From: Omphalotus guepiniiformis
Lineage: Eukaryota; Basidiomycota; Agaricomycetes; Agaricales; Omphalotaceae
DNA length: 64,000 nucleotides
Direction of reading: 5' to 3'
Assembly (NCBI GenBank): GCA_028554645.1
Contig: JAQOOI010000018.1
Location: 744,001 to 808,000, forward strand
This document shows, one piece after another, positions 46,153 to 58,099 of this stretch; the stretch's first letter is position 1, and the number at the start of each line of letters is the position of its first letter. The position numbers and the translations under genes are program-made. Under the pieces are notes generated by a model, which saw only the letters and a program-made list of their open reading frames with translations, searched no databases and had not been told where the DNA came from.

Positions 46153-48756
46153 ATGGGTGTCCCTCATCTGAATCTGCTCCCGCCCCAGGTGGAGCTCGGT
46201 CGTTTTAAAGACTTGGTAGAATCAGGACAAACAATATCTGCGTCATTGTCACCTCTGGACAACTCTGTATCGGTCTTTATTCAAACAGTGAATGCCGCAG
46301 CTTCTGGGGGATCATCAGCTCCGCACGAAGAACCTGTTTATTTTGCTAGCCTTGACACAGTTCCTACATCCGAGAGGCGGCTGGTGCGTATCTTCAGTCT
46401 TCATTGTTTAGATTCTTACCGTTGGTTCTAGTTCATTGTCGACACTCTCGTAATTTTCTCCATGTTCCAGAGGATGCTGAAGTCTACCAAGGATAAGGAA
46501 TCCTCATGGTGCGTGTCTGGTTTACATTAGATGATCTTCACGTTCACTTCTTGCTGCTAGGATTCAGAGTGCGGCAGCTTTGACAATTATGCGCAAGCTT
46601 GGAATAGACTACGTCAACTTCATCAAAGAATGTTGGATTCACTCTTCTGTATGCTTTTTTCCTGGTCACCATACAACTAGTCCTGATAGCCGTCAGCAAC
46701 CAATTTCTCGCCCAGAAGGACCTCTCCAGTTCAGCAGCGATCACTACAAATCTCTTTATTCATGCTTTTCCTTGTTTGTGATATTGTACCTTCCCGATCC
46801 TGGGTATGAGGATGCACCCGTTGGAGATGAATTGATGGAGTGGCTGAACATTCATTTCATCGAGCCTTCTACCGAAGAGGGCGATCATCTGAGTTCTCTT
46901 GACTCGCCATGGGAGGATGAAAATTTCTGGCCATATCTCATCAGGTCTGTCCTAAAACATCTGCACCGTACGTAGTGGGGCTGACTATATCTCATCAGAG
47001 CTACCTTACGAGGGCTTACGAGGGCTTCTTCATTTTTCCTGAACACCCTGCTGCAGCATCCATCAGAGGAGCTGCAGGACCTAATCGGGACTTTGACGCC
47101 GCTAGTTGGGGAACAACCTCGACTGCAGAGTTTCACTGCCGAACGAGATTTTGCGTATGCTTCTCGTCGATGGCGCGACCGAGTGAAGGCTCTGCGAGTC
47201 GAGATGGACCGCGTTCCAGAAGATCTAAGATTTGATGACCATAGTAATTGGTGGGATCCTTTAAGCGACTTGGTCGGTATTCTTGAAGGTCGTGGGGAGG
47301 TGATTCAAAGAGTGTGTGAGGAGCTTGGTTCTGACTGGAAGGAGGTTTGCGCCGCATGGGGCGTATTTGTGGATCCACGACTGCGAAGACAAGATCTCCC
47401 GTATGGGCATTTGTGCATTTCACGTTCTCAGCTTTCTCCATTTCTGACGACCTTCTAGTGATGTCATGGTGGAGGTGCTCGAAAATATGCCTCCAGATCC
47501 AACAAACCCAGAAGACATGATATTATCCTCGTTATTGTCCAACCAACCTGAACAAGCTCTTCGGCATGCCCTTAAACACGACCTCTGGCTAGCGGCTCAT
47601 CTCGCCGACATCATGGAACCGTTAGGCCTGCTTGATCCAGAACTCAATCCGGAGTGAGTGTCTGTATTTTGTCTGTGACCTATTAGCTTAGGCCTGCGAT
47701 ACTGTCAGGTCCGAGATGTCTAAGCGCGACGAGTATATCATGTCGTACGCTGAATATCTTCACTCAGACCCGAGTTTATGGCGAATCACTGTTGCCTACA
47801 TGTACTCATGTGGGGTTGTTGGTCAAGCCTGTGGCGACGAGGTACTCCTTAGGGTGCCGCTACGGTTGGATGTAACAGAAGAAAATCCTCAAACTAGATC
47901 CGTTTCTAAAACGGTGAAAGAGATTAACGAGGTGTGCCGGGATTTTGAACGAGAATTGGTCCGCAGGGCTGTCTGCAGCGTAAGGATGAATGACTAAAGT
48001 GTTGAGTACTCTGACTCATCTTATATAGATTGCTGCGACAGCGTCACTCCGTCAAAAGGATTATGGCTTAGCCGTGTCTTATTGCCTGTCCGCTGAACAC
48101 TGGCCAGCTCTAGGTCGTGTTGTTGATACAATCCTTGACGAATATATTCGAAATGGTGAGCGACATCTTGATCCACTGACTTATTCGCTCAAACAGAACA
48201 TCAATAGGAGCCGCTGTGTTCATGAGACAGGCGTCGAAAATAAGTCGCTCGTTACAGGACTTATGCGCTCGCTCAAATGCCGGAGGGATATTCATACACC
48301 GTTTAAATTTTGCTATCAGGTATTCTGAGATGCAGCGTTTGCGCTGTGAAGATGATCTGTCTGCGGCAGCATCGGAAATAGTAACCCTTCTCCAGGAAGA
48401 GATTGCGCCTAGGTCGTGGTGGGCGATCCTTCTATGCGACTCAGTGGAACTTCTCCAACATGGTTCGTTCTTCATGTTTCTTTCCTCAAATCTATCTAAC
48501 TCACGGCTAAGGCCCGGCCTTGCTTTTCACTGCAAATGAGGCGAGCGAGTTGCTCCGAAGGCTTGAAGAAATATCTATCCGGACCGCTCAAGGTTCAGGT
48601 GACGACTACCTTAGCATATTGATGAAGACGACAAAAAGCGGCGGCGAAAAAGAGGCTATGGAACGCCTGAAGTCTGTACGGCTCGCTCTGGCTAGATATT
48701 TCGCCCGATGCACTGTCATGGACTCTGAAAAACTGATCGCGATACAGAGCACATGA
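46153..48756 (+). CDS. NUP85: Nucleoporin Nup85-like protein (Nup84/Y complex)
   Basis: Alpha-helical scaffold of the nuclear pore Y complex. About ten exons join into a helical protein of roughly 700 residues with no membrane segment. Family features include FIKECWIHSS and SLYSCFSLFVILYLP, then WRDRVKALRVEMDRVP, the segment SNWWDPLSDLVGILEG, PPDPTNPEDMILSSLLSNQP (a conserved P-P-D-P-T before the stacked helices), HDLWLAAHLADIMEPLGLL, YAEYLHSDPSLWRITVAYM and a Nup85-type block QKDYGLAVSYCLSAEHWPAL. The C-terminal exon LFTANEASELLRRLEEISI to TVMDSEKLIAIQST ends at 48756. Recognition is by these motifs and not by a search, so Nup85 is likely but not proven. The start at 46153 is the first ATG of the leading frame. 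Confidence 0.8.
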
Positions 48757-50875
48757 ACGGGCGCCTCAATAGACTCATGAAAGAGACTTTCCATTTGAGC
48801 TTTTCGGTTGTCTGGATGTTCCGGTAAAGGCCAGCGAATATGATCAGGAGGAGTAGCGGCGAGAGAGAGGAAATGTGCGGTCGAGAACATAGTTGAAACA
48901 TATCCAACCCATTCAACTAGCAGTCGTGCCAAGTATTCTAGTTGGGGAAAGTGTCAACGAATATCGAACGCTGGTCTACATCTGTAGATTATTGAATATA
49001 CTGAAGTGGATGAACTAGAGACTGAAATTGACATGTTTCTTTTTTCTATGTTCACCTTCTGGGTTAGCTCGTGTGGCACTACTATCACAATCTTAGTGAT
49101 TTCTTTCTACCTCTGTACACTTCTGATTTAAGTTGATGGTCCTTCATTGTGTTGTGATTGGGGAGCAGTAAACTCAGATAACTGTTTTTGTCTTTTGTGG
49201 CGAGTTCTACTTGTTTACAGGGTAAAACCTTCGTTTTCGACCTCTTAAGCCAGCGCTGATCCTCATGCATGTGCCATAACAGATGAGGAATTCCGGACCC
49301 CAGAATTAATTGTCCGACTCTACCTTGAAAGAACATCATCTGCAGGAGTCCTCGTTGTATGCTGATACAGATATATAAGCGAGTGAGCTATGGCTCAAGG
49401 TCCCCATTAAAAAATTCTCTGTTTCACTCACTACTGCTTCACCAGAATGTGTTACATGCTGAACGTTCAACACGAGCACAGTTGTGGACATTCATATGTC
49501 GTTGGACGCAAACGCGTAGGTCGTCTCGTACCACATTTCTGACCATGTCAGCGACTCTGACACGCTGTGTTTGAAGGTCGATTGCAACAACAAAATATGC
49601 GCTTTCTCCAACTCACATGAGCTAGAACACCATGCTTGTTCCACGACTTGCGTTCAGAGGTAAGTCGTTCGTCTTTGTTTGATACATACTGCTCATCATT
49701 ATCTTTTGAATATTCAACCAGTCTGGGCGAAGATCAACATTGGATCCAAGCACGAGTACAGCGTCTTTGTGACATGTGCCTCTGCCCCCGCATTGCAAGG
49801 CGATAATCTGGTGGCAGAATTCTGAGATATTTTGAGGACGATTCATCTTGATAGACGGCGATGACCCATGCCCTACCTGCAATTAATTTCACTACCTGAT
49901 TTTCTTTGGTACTAAACGTGGCTCACGCTTGGTATTTTCCCGATGCGAATCTCGTCGACACCAGACGACAGCGGCATAAACCCGAGATGACCTGCGGGAG
50001 ATGGTCTCTGAAGAGGCCATGCAATCACATTGAAACCCTAGTGTGGGTCCTGTAAGTAATGGCCATGCGAAGTACAAATGATAAGAATGAGGCGGGGCTG
50101 TGAATTAGACCAGTCCAAGGTCTGCACGCAGGTGCTAGCGCAGACAAAAGCTATTGGCCTGCTTGAGATGAGAGATACGGCATCATTGCATAGATTTCTA
50201 GGCGAATAGAGCCCGTTATATCCGAAGCCGCCATCGCAGTGAGAGATCACAGAGAAGAGTTGTTCCCAAAACGAAATGACGTTTAGGGATAGATACGGGT
50301 GAGAGCAGAAGCGGTTTGGGAGCATCAGTGGTACACAATGCTAGGATCATTGAAAGCGCCTGTAATTGTTGGCCACGGAAAAACATCAAAAGAAGCGTGA
50401 CTGAGTGGTTTCTCGTGTAGGCCACGAGAAGTTGAGAATGTCTGTGTTTGTCTCGAGACTCGCAGGAACAAAATAAAGGCTCCGAGCAGCCAGAGGCATC
50501 CGGATGTATGTATCATGCATGCTGTAAGTCCGGAAAGCATCAAAAATCCCGAGGCAGCGACCATTCGCGCGAACGAACGCACTGTGAACTCTTTAAGTAA
50601 ATGAAGCTACAACAGAGAGGCTGTTTGGTCCGTCATCAAGCTCAAGGTCGGCCTGTGTACAACGCATGTAGAAAGCATTAAAGAATGAAAGGAATTGAAG
50701 TACTTGAGCTCACATGCAAGAATAATTGCACTGGTTTGAAGCGAAGTTCAAGCAGTAGTGCGCAAAGACTGATATAATAGGAACATTACATAATATTGCA
50801 TGGAACCGATCCTACATACCTGCTCTGTTGCTGGACTGAGACTTGGAAACGCCGCCACCCTATCCGTACTTCTCA
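48757..50875. other. Region without a supported gene; possible unrecognised minus-strand exons
   Basis: Minus-strand open stretches at 49622-49882 (HKDAVLVLGSNVDLRPDW), 49910-50040 (WPLQRPSPAGHLGFMPLS in one frame) and 50325-50640 look protein-like and are flanked by possible splice sites. I recognise no family and could not build a consistent chain, so I do not call a gene. The right end should contain the promoter of the RhoGAP gene. Confidence 0.4.
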
Positions 50876-53519
50876 ATGCCTGAAGACGGTTATACTTCAA
50901 GTGCTTGGGATAGCACGGATCACTCTGAATATCATAACTCGACAGTGGGACACGGGAGGCCACCCTTGCACACAATTGACTCTGCCGAATCCTCGGGCTC
51001 TACCACTCATCTGCGCCCAAGTTCTCCTCAAGCAAGATTGAGCTCAGACTCTGGAGGTGTCTCTTCGGCTTCAAAATGGCGAGATACTGCTACTGTTGTC
51101 TCGGATACTCAAGATGTAACTCCAGCGGAGTCGGCAGGTTTGGTAGAAACTACTTTCGATGAGAATGTACTACGGGTTCTGTGTGACATGGATGTACGCC
51201 ATATTTTTTGATCGTTTTCTATTCGCAATTGACATTCATATCATACAGTGTGGTGTTCCTTTATTATTGGACCGCATAAAGCAGAGCATGGTCTCCTGTA
51301 GAGTGAGTGTTTCGATCGGTACGCTGTACTTGAAACTAACATCTTTTCATAGGAAGCTTCAGTTTTCTTTAAGAAGCGCGCTGTTATCGAGGAAGAATAT
51401 GGGAAGAGCTTGCAGAAGTTGGCTCGTACCACCTCGGACGTGTATTCAATGAACGACGGAAAGGCTGGGTGCGCGCACATATCACTTGTATCTGTTGTCT
51501 GATCTCAACACGTTCTTAGATCGTTTGTGAATGCCTGGCAATCATCCATGAGGATTCATGAAATGCTAGGCGAAAACCGAACACGATTTGCGCAGCGCTT
51601 GAATGAAATGAGCGAGGAGCTCGCAAACATCGCGAAAGAAGTCGACAAGAACAGGAAATCTGTATGTGCAGCCTTCACTCGTCTGCGTGAGATGCTCAAG
51701 CCTCCTTCAATTTCTCAGACCAAGGATCTTGCTGGTCGGTATGAACGCGCATTGCAGGAATCAGAAGGACTCACAGAAAAGAGCAAGAATCGTCTGGATA
51801 TCACATCGGAAGAGCTGGAAAGGGTTCTCCTTCAAAAGGAAGGAGAGTCTTTCAAAGACAACGTAGTACAGGCGAAAGCTGGAGGAGTCGCCGGAAAACG
51901 TGTGATCGGGAAAGCTGTCGCTAAGGGAGGTCTACTTCTGAAGGGCAAGAACCCTGGAAACGTGGGGAAACTCCTTTCTCTCTTTCTTTGCAAACACGCT
52001 CGTTTACAAGCGCCCTCACCAGATTCAAAGGCAGGAAGATGATATCAGAGCACGCATGTCTGCTGCCTCCGACGCTTTCCGAAAGGCTGTTATCGACACT
52101 CAGGCGATGAGGCAGGAGTACTTCAATTTTCAGCTCCCACGTATTCTCAGGGTGAGCTGAATTGTGTGTGGTTTTTGTTATGATTGATAACATGACCTCC
52201 AGGCTTTGAAAGAATGCTCGGATGAAATTGATCTTGGTACACAATATCATTTAACGCGATATGCCTTTCTCTTTGAAAGCGTCATATTAAGCGACGGCTC
52301 AACTCTTGTTCCATCGAAAGACGAAGGTAGGTCATGAGGGTGTTTTGTGCCCTTCAAGTACTGACGTGGCTTTCTGGCAATAGCGAGCCAATCTGTGGGC
52401 TTGAAAACTTCTATCGAGACAATCGACAACAGAAATGATTTCAAGATATACATGCAGAACTACGCGTATGCACACGGCGGTTCTAACAACAGAGGGCCAC
52501 GGCGAGATGGACCAGCTGATGAAGGATTTGTGAGTAATTACATCAATATGATTTGATATGCCTCTCTGTGCTCACACATACGGCTCTAGCTTCCTCCATT
52601 ACCATCACATCATTCCACGAACACACCTTCCAGTTCTTCTAGTCAGGTCAATGGAAATCACGTTTCCGACAAGGGTCGACCAACGTTTGGTGTAGACCTT
52701 GGAGAGCAGATGGCGAGAGATGACATCGACGTCCCACCAATAATGAGAAAGTGTTGCGAAGCTATTGAGATTTACGGTCTAAATTCACAGGGCATATATC
52801 GGCTAAGCGGGACGATGAGCAAGATTGCCAAGCTCAAACAAGCATTGGATAAAGGTATGTTTATCATGATCAGCTCATCGCTCCCATTTCTTACACGACT
52901 TTCCAGACTTGGAAGGAGTTGATTTAAATGCGCAGGAGTGGTCTTCAGACATCAACAACGTTGCGAGCGTGCTCAAAATGTGGCTCCGAGAACTACCAGA
53001 ACCCTTAATGACATTCAGTCTTCAACAAGGGTTCATAGATGCAGCCAGTAAGAAAAGAAATCGTGTCGGATTGGTCAAGACTATCAGCTGATTCGTGGGT
53101 TACAGAGATTGAGAACGATCGGCTACGCCATATCCGACTACACGAGCGAGTGAACGATCTTCCTGATCCCAATTACGCGACCTTGAAATACCTCCTGGGA
53201 CATTTACATCGGTACCTATATCCGATCCTGTCCTACTCTAATGGTGCACTAATCAATTTATTCTTAGTATCAATCAACACGCTTCCGAGAACTCAATGAC
53301 GACGCAGAATCTCGCGATCGTTTTTGGGCCAACTCTATTTGGCCAGCCAGCCTCCAGTGCCGGAGCATCTAACAGTATTGCAGATGCGCCTTATCAGAAC
53401 CAGGCAAGTACTAAGCCTTCTCCAAGAAACTTCGGTCAGATTTATTTTGTCCCGTTTTTCAGGCGGTTGAGACAATACTCGAACACTATACCGACATTTT
53501 CGTAGACGAGTCGGGCTAG
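50876..53519 (+). CDS. F-BAR and RhoGAP domain protein (Rgd1-like)
   Basis: Membrane-curving F-BAR module fused to a GTPase-activating domain for Rho-family GTPases; fungal relatives act at growth sites and septa. The first in-frame ATG is at 50876, but the open frame extends upstream and a short 5' exon is possible. After a Ser/Thr-rich leader, the F-BAR begins ETTFDENVLRVLCDMD and continues with KKRAVIEEEYGKSLQKLAR and SFVNAWQSSMRIHEMLGENR, then long charged helices (RYERALQESEGLTEKSKNRL). A linker has a Ser-rich segment at 52.6 kb. The RhoGAP starts FGVDLGEQMARDD, with the arginine finger in GIYRLSGTMSKIAKLK, then VLKMWLRELPEPLM and the NLAIVFGPTLFG helix. It ends IFVDESG at 53519. More than ten introns. 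Confidence 0.92.
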
Positions 53520-53868
53520 ACCCACCGTTACCTTTGCTTGATACCCAGGATGAGACGCATGTACGGTCAGGAACACTAATCATGTTTTTTTTATTTACTC
53601 TCGACAGTTACTCGGCATGTATTCATAAATATCACTAGCTGTAGGATCACTGGTATGATTTCGTTACGGTTGCGCAGAATTTGAGTTATTGAGCGAGTAT
53701 TTATACATACATCGTTGGCCATAGATTGATGAGGGCGTCACGGGGCAACAGGCTGCATATTGCGGCTGAATGACGAAGTCTGAATTGCGAAGCGTGGTGC
53801 TGAAAATAGCACTTCTCTGTTGAAAACGAGTTAGGACAGTTGACAACGAGCAAAAATTCTGACTTGCA
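53520..53868. other. Convergent 3' spacer
   Basis: Lies between the 3' ends of the RhoGAP gene (plus) and the F-box gene (minus). It holds both 3' untranslated regions and terminators; nothing else is seen. Confidence 0.5.
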
Positions 53869-55090
53869 TCATATCCTCCCAACTGGAACCCACACACCTT
53901 CAGGGTCAAGAAGCCACTCTGTGTGAGATGGGAAAACAATCTTCCTCAATGACGGACAAGCGCGGCACCATTCTGTACAAAGCCCTAATTCCTGCTCTAA
54001 ATCCGCGCCAGCGACTGACGTAGGTGAAAGATCTAGGTAGATCAGCCGATGAAATGTGTTAAGGACGGAAGATAGTCCTGCTAGGAGCCGCTGGAAGGGT
54101 CCCACGAAAAAAGGGCATAAGACTCAAGAGAAGAACGACTCGGCGAAAAGAGATCAAAAGGACGAGAGAGGGGGGAAAACTCACGATTCCAGATAATGCA
54201 TAGTGCAATGTGTGACGTAAAGCCAACCTTATCTTCAAGACCTCTATAGTCGGAAGATAGGCTGCTATGTTACGGAGTAGAATTGGTCGTACCGACATAG
54301 CGGAGAGATCCAGATATCGAAGAGACAATGTAGTCTGCGCGAACCGCGGGAGATTCTCCCGGTTAATGTCGGAATCTTGGCCGACGAGCGAAAGGAACTG
54401 AACAGGTCTACCCGGAAGCAGGAAGGCTGATGTGTCGGGTGAACCACGGAAGGAAGTTAGACTGGGTAATGCGTCAGGAGGGATGTTGAGAGGCGCATGA
54501 TGGTCAAGAAGTTTCAAGTGCCGTAACGAAGACAGGGAAGACAAGAATGTGTCTAGGATGCCTGAATAGGCCGGTGAATGTTTTGTCATCTCTGCGCCTA
54601 GAGAACAGTGGGAGAGCTGTGGGAAATGGCAACCGCGGACTATCCACTCGATGGAGTGTAGGGCACCTGGAGGAGCGTCTGTGTTGGCTGGTCCAAGCCA
54701 TAATTCCAACGACTCGAGCGCTACTAAGGAACGAAGCGCCTCAGCGAGCTTCGTAGAAGCTGGCAAGTGATTAAGACGAGGCGGTGGAGCTTGTGGATCC
54801 TTCTGCCATCGGATATGGAAACCTCTCATACTTTGAATAAGATGTGCGCGTCGAAGAATTGAGTGACAACAATTCCTAGTACGCCATGGATGTGGAGATG
54901 ATTCAGAGAGCGTGTCCCTAATAAAGATGGAAGAGTAGAGAATATGTTCTGCGACGCCGTTAAAGCGATGAGAAACGCGTGCGAGGTCTGCCAGAATAGG
55001 GGGAGAAAGATTGGTGAAAATCTGACTGAGTACTTCGTTAGGTAGTGAGATATTTGGGTGATCAGGTACATCGTAAAACATAGACGACAT
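53869..55090 (-). CDS. F-box protein with leucine-rich repeats
   Basis: Likely SCF adaptor. The start at 55090 gives MSSMFYDVPDHPNISLPNEV, then the F-box: LPNEVLSQIFTNLSPPILADLARVSH-type sequence with the conserved LPxEVLxxIF core, followed by FNGVAEHILYSSIFIRD as in basidiomycete F-box proteins. The rest is Leu-rich (LRSLVALESLELWLGP, LSSLRHLKLLDHHAPLNIPP, LSLRYLDLSAMS). One intron near 54086-54185 joins LHYALSGI to RLLAGLSSVLNTFHRLIYLDL; the C-terminus PEGVWVPVGRI ends at 53869. It is not closely similar to the F-box gene at 20.6 kb. Substrate unknown. Confidence 0.85.
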
Positions 55091-55506
55091 TTTGTTGAAG
55101 ACCTAAAGATACTGCACACGGTCCAGGTGGTCAATGAAGATGATCCAGCAGTGTGAGACGCGTAGTACACGCTTACTATACTCTTATTAGAATTACCACA
55201 CGGAATATTGTCGGGTTTACACATACAAGGGCTATATGTCGGGATTGATGTCCTGCGCCGCTCCTCCACAAGGATATTTGATGTCCGGAAGTGATTAGCA
55301 TTACATTCAAACACATTCTGCACAAATCAACTGACTCACAACGTGTGTAACACTGAATAGACATTACGACGAAGGCCGCATATTCGGGAGATTGAAGGAG
55401 ATGGGGCACCAGTCGCAGGATCAAACAGGAGATGAAGAGGGAAAAAAAGAAGATAATAAATTACACTAAAAAGTACACATATAAAGAAACAACAGCGGTA
55501 AACCCC
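55091..55506. other. Spacer between F-box gene and H4 copy 2
   Basis: Contains the F-box gene promoter and the H4 3' end. Nothing else is supported. Confidence 0.45.
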
Positions 55507-56885
<1,379 letters not shown>

Positions 56886-57155
56886 TACATGAGTTGTTCG
56901 TTGTTATACCATCTTTTATTCGCCTTGTTTCATTCGCATTTGTACTTGTAATATGTACTCTACCCTACATTCTATGCATCATGCGTATGCAATACATGCA
57001 TCGTTGTAAAACATCTGCCTTGGTCCGCTCTTATTGTAAGATAACAGTAGGCAGTTCAGACGCCAGCCTATTAGACTGTTTTGAGGCCTTCGTACAGTAT
57101 TTTGCCAAATGTTGTTGCAATCAAGCAGTGCACATGTTGCTTCCAAAATCCAAGC

Positions 57156-57606
57156 TCAATCTCTCGCCTGCTTCACAATTGCCTCCAAGACCATCGGGAT
57201 GACGCTCACCCCCGTAGACACCGCTTTCCCGAAATTCTTCCAAACTGACTTATTCTCCATCGGCTGAACCTTCTGACCAATTTGCTGCGACAGCTGTCCA
57301 ACTCTGGCTTTGTGATCAGTGCTGGTTTGTGGGTACGCTAAGCGGTCGAATGTGTCTGCGAATATCGACGGCCCCCACTGCCTGCGCACGTTGAGCGCAG
57401 GCGGGTCAAGGCGTGCAAAGGGTGGTTGGAGAAGAGGTGGAAGCGAGCGTCGGTTGCTCATTTGGGGACTATGAAGTCTGTACATGTTGAGATATCTCGC
57501 GTGAGATATGATAAAATTATCAGAAATGGGGTGCTTACAGTGGAAGACCTGCGACCAATGTGAGGAATAGCATGCAAAGAAATGTATAAAAGGCAAAGCA
57601 CTTCAT
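57156..57606 (-). CDS. Small secreted protein, unknown function
   Basis: Two exons, 57606-57539 and 57477-57156, joined by a 61-bp GT-AG intron (57478-57538), give about 129 residues. The start was chosen because it supplies a classic signal peptide: MKCFAFYTFLCMLFLTLVAG then LP-L. The mature part is Pro/Arg/Gln-rich (NRRSLPPLLQPPFARLDPPA), then amphipathic (RVGQLSQQIGQKVQPMENKS) and ends VIPMVLEAIVKQARD. It has no cysteine in the mature region, unlike many small secreted effectors. I recognise no family. It lies convergent to H3 copy 2. Confidence 0.68.
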
Positions 57607-58099
57607 CGTGCAAGTAAATCGTACAAGTGACGGTCAAGACGGTATCTCGACGGCGACCAGCACCGAGAGGGAAAAGTTGGGTGAGCGCAGCTTAATGGCT
57701 CCGTATCTTGGGCCAGACCTTAAGTATGTGTCCGAACAGTGATGTTATAGAGACTGCCATCAAGAACCTGGGCAGTGACCGGTGACCGCTGGAGGCTGTG
57801 AGGGATCCCCGAAACATGTGAGAATGACCTGTGTTAGAATTAAATTTATCTTCTATGATCTGGCGATGAGAATATGCCGTAGCTGGGCATGGAAACCGCA
57901 GCATCTCAACATAATTTGAGTAACTAGTAGAAACTCGGCATGAAGGAGAGGTCAAAGCAGAGCGAAGGTGAATATTTGATTACATAAGTTATTGATTTAT
58001 GACGGTACCAGACAACAAAGGCCTAATCGCGCGAGAGTCACTTTACTTACATACATACTACTCCCGAACCGCGACTCGTTTTGCTAGTGCAGATATCGA
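57607..58099. other. Upstream region between the secreted protein gene and the sirtuin gene
   Basis: A divergent spacer that should hold both promoters. No coding feature is supported. Confidence 0.5.
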
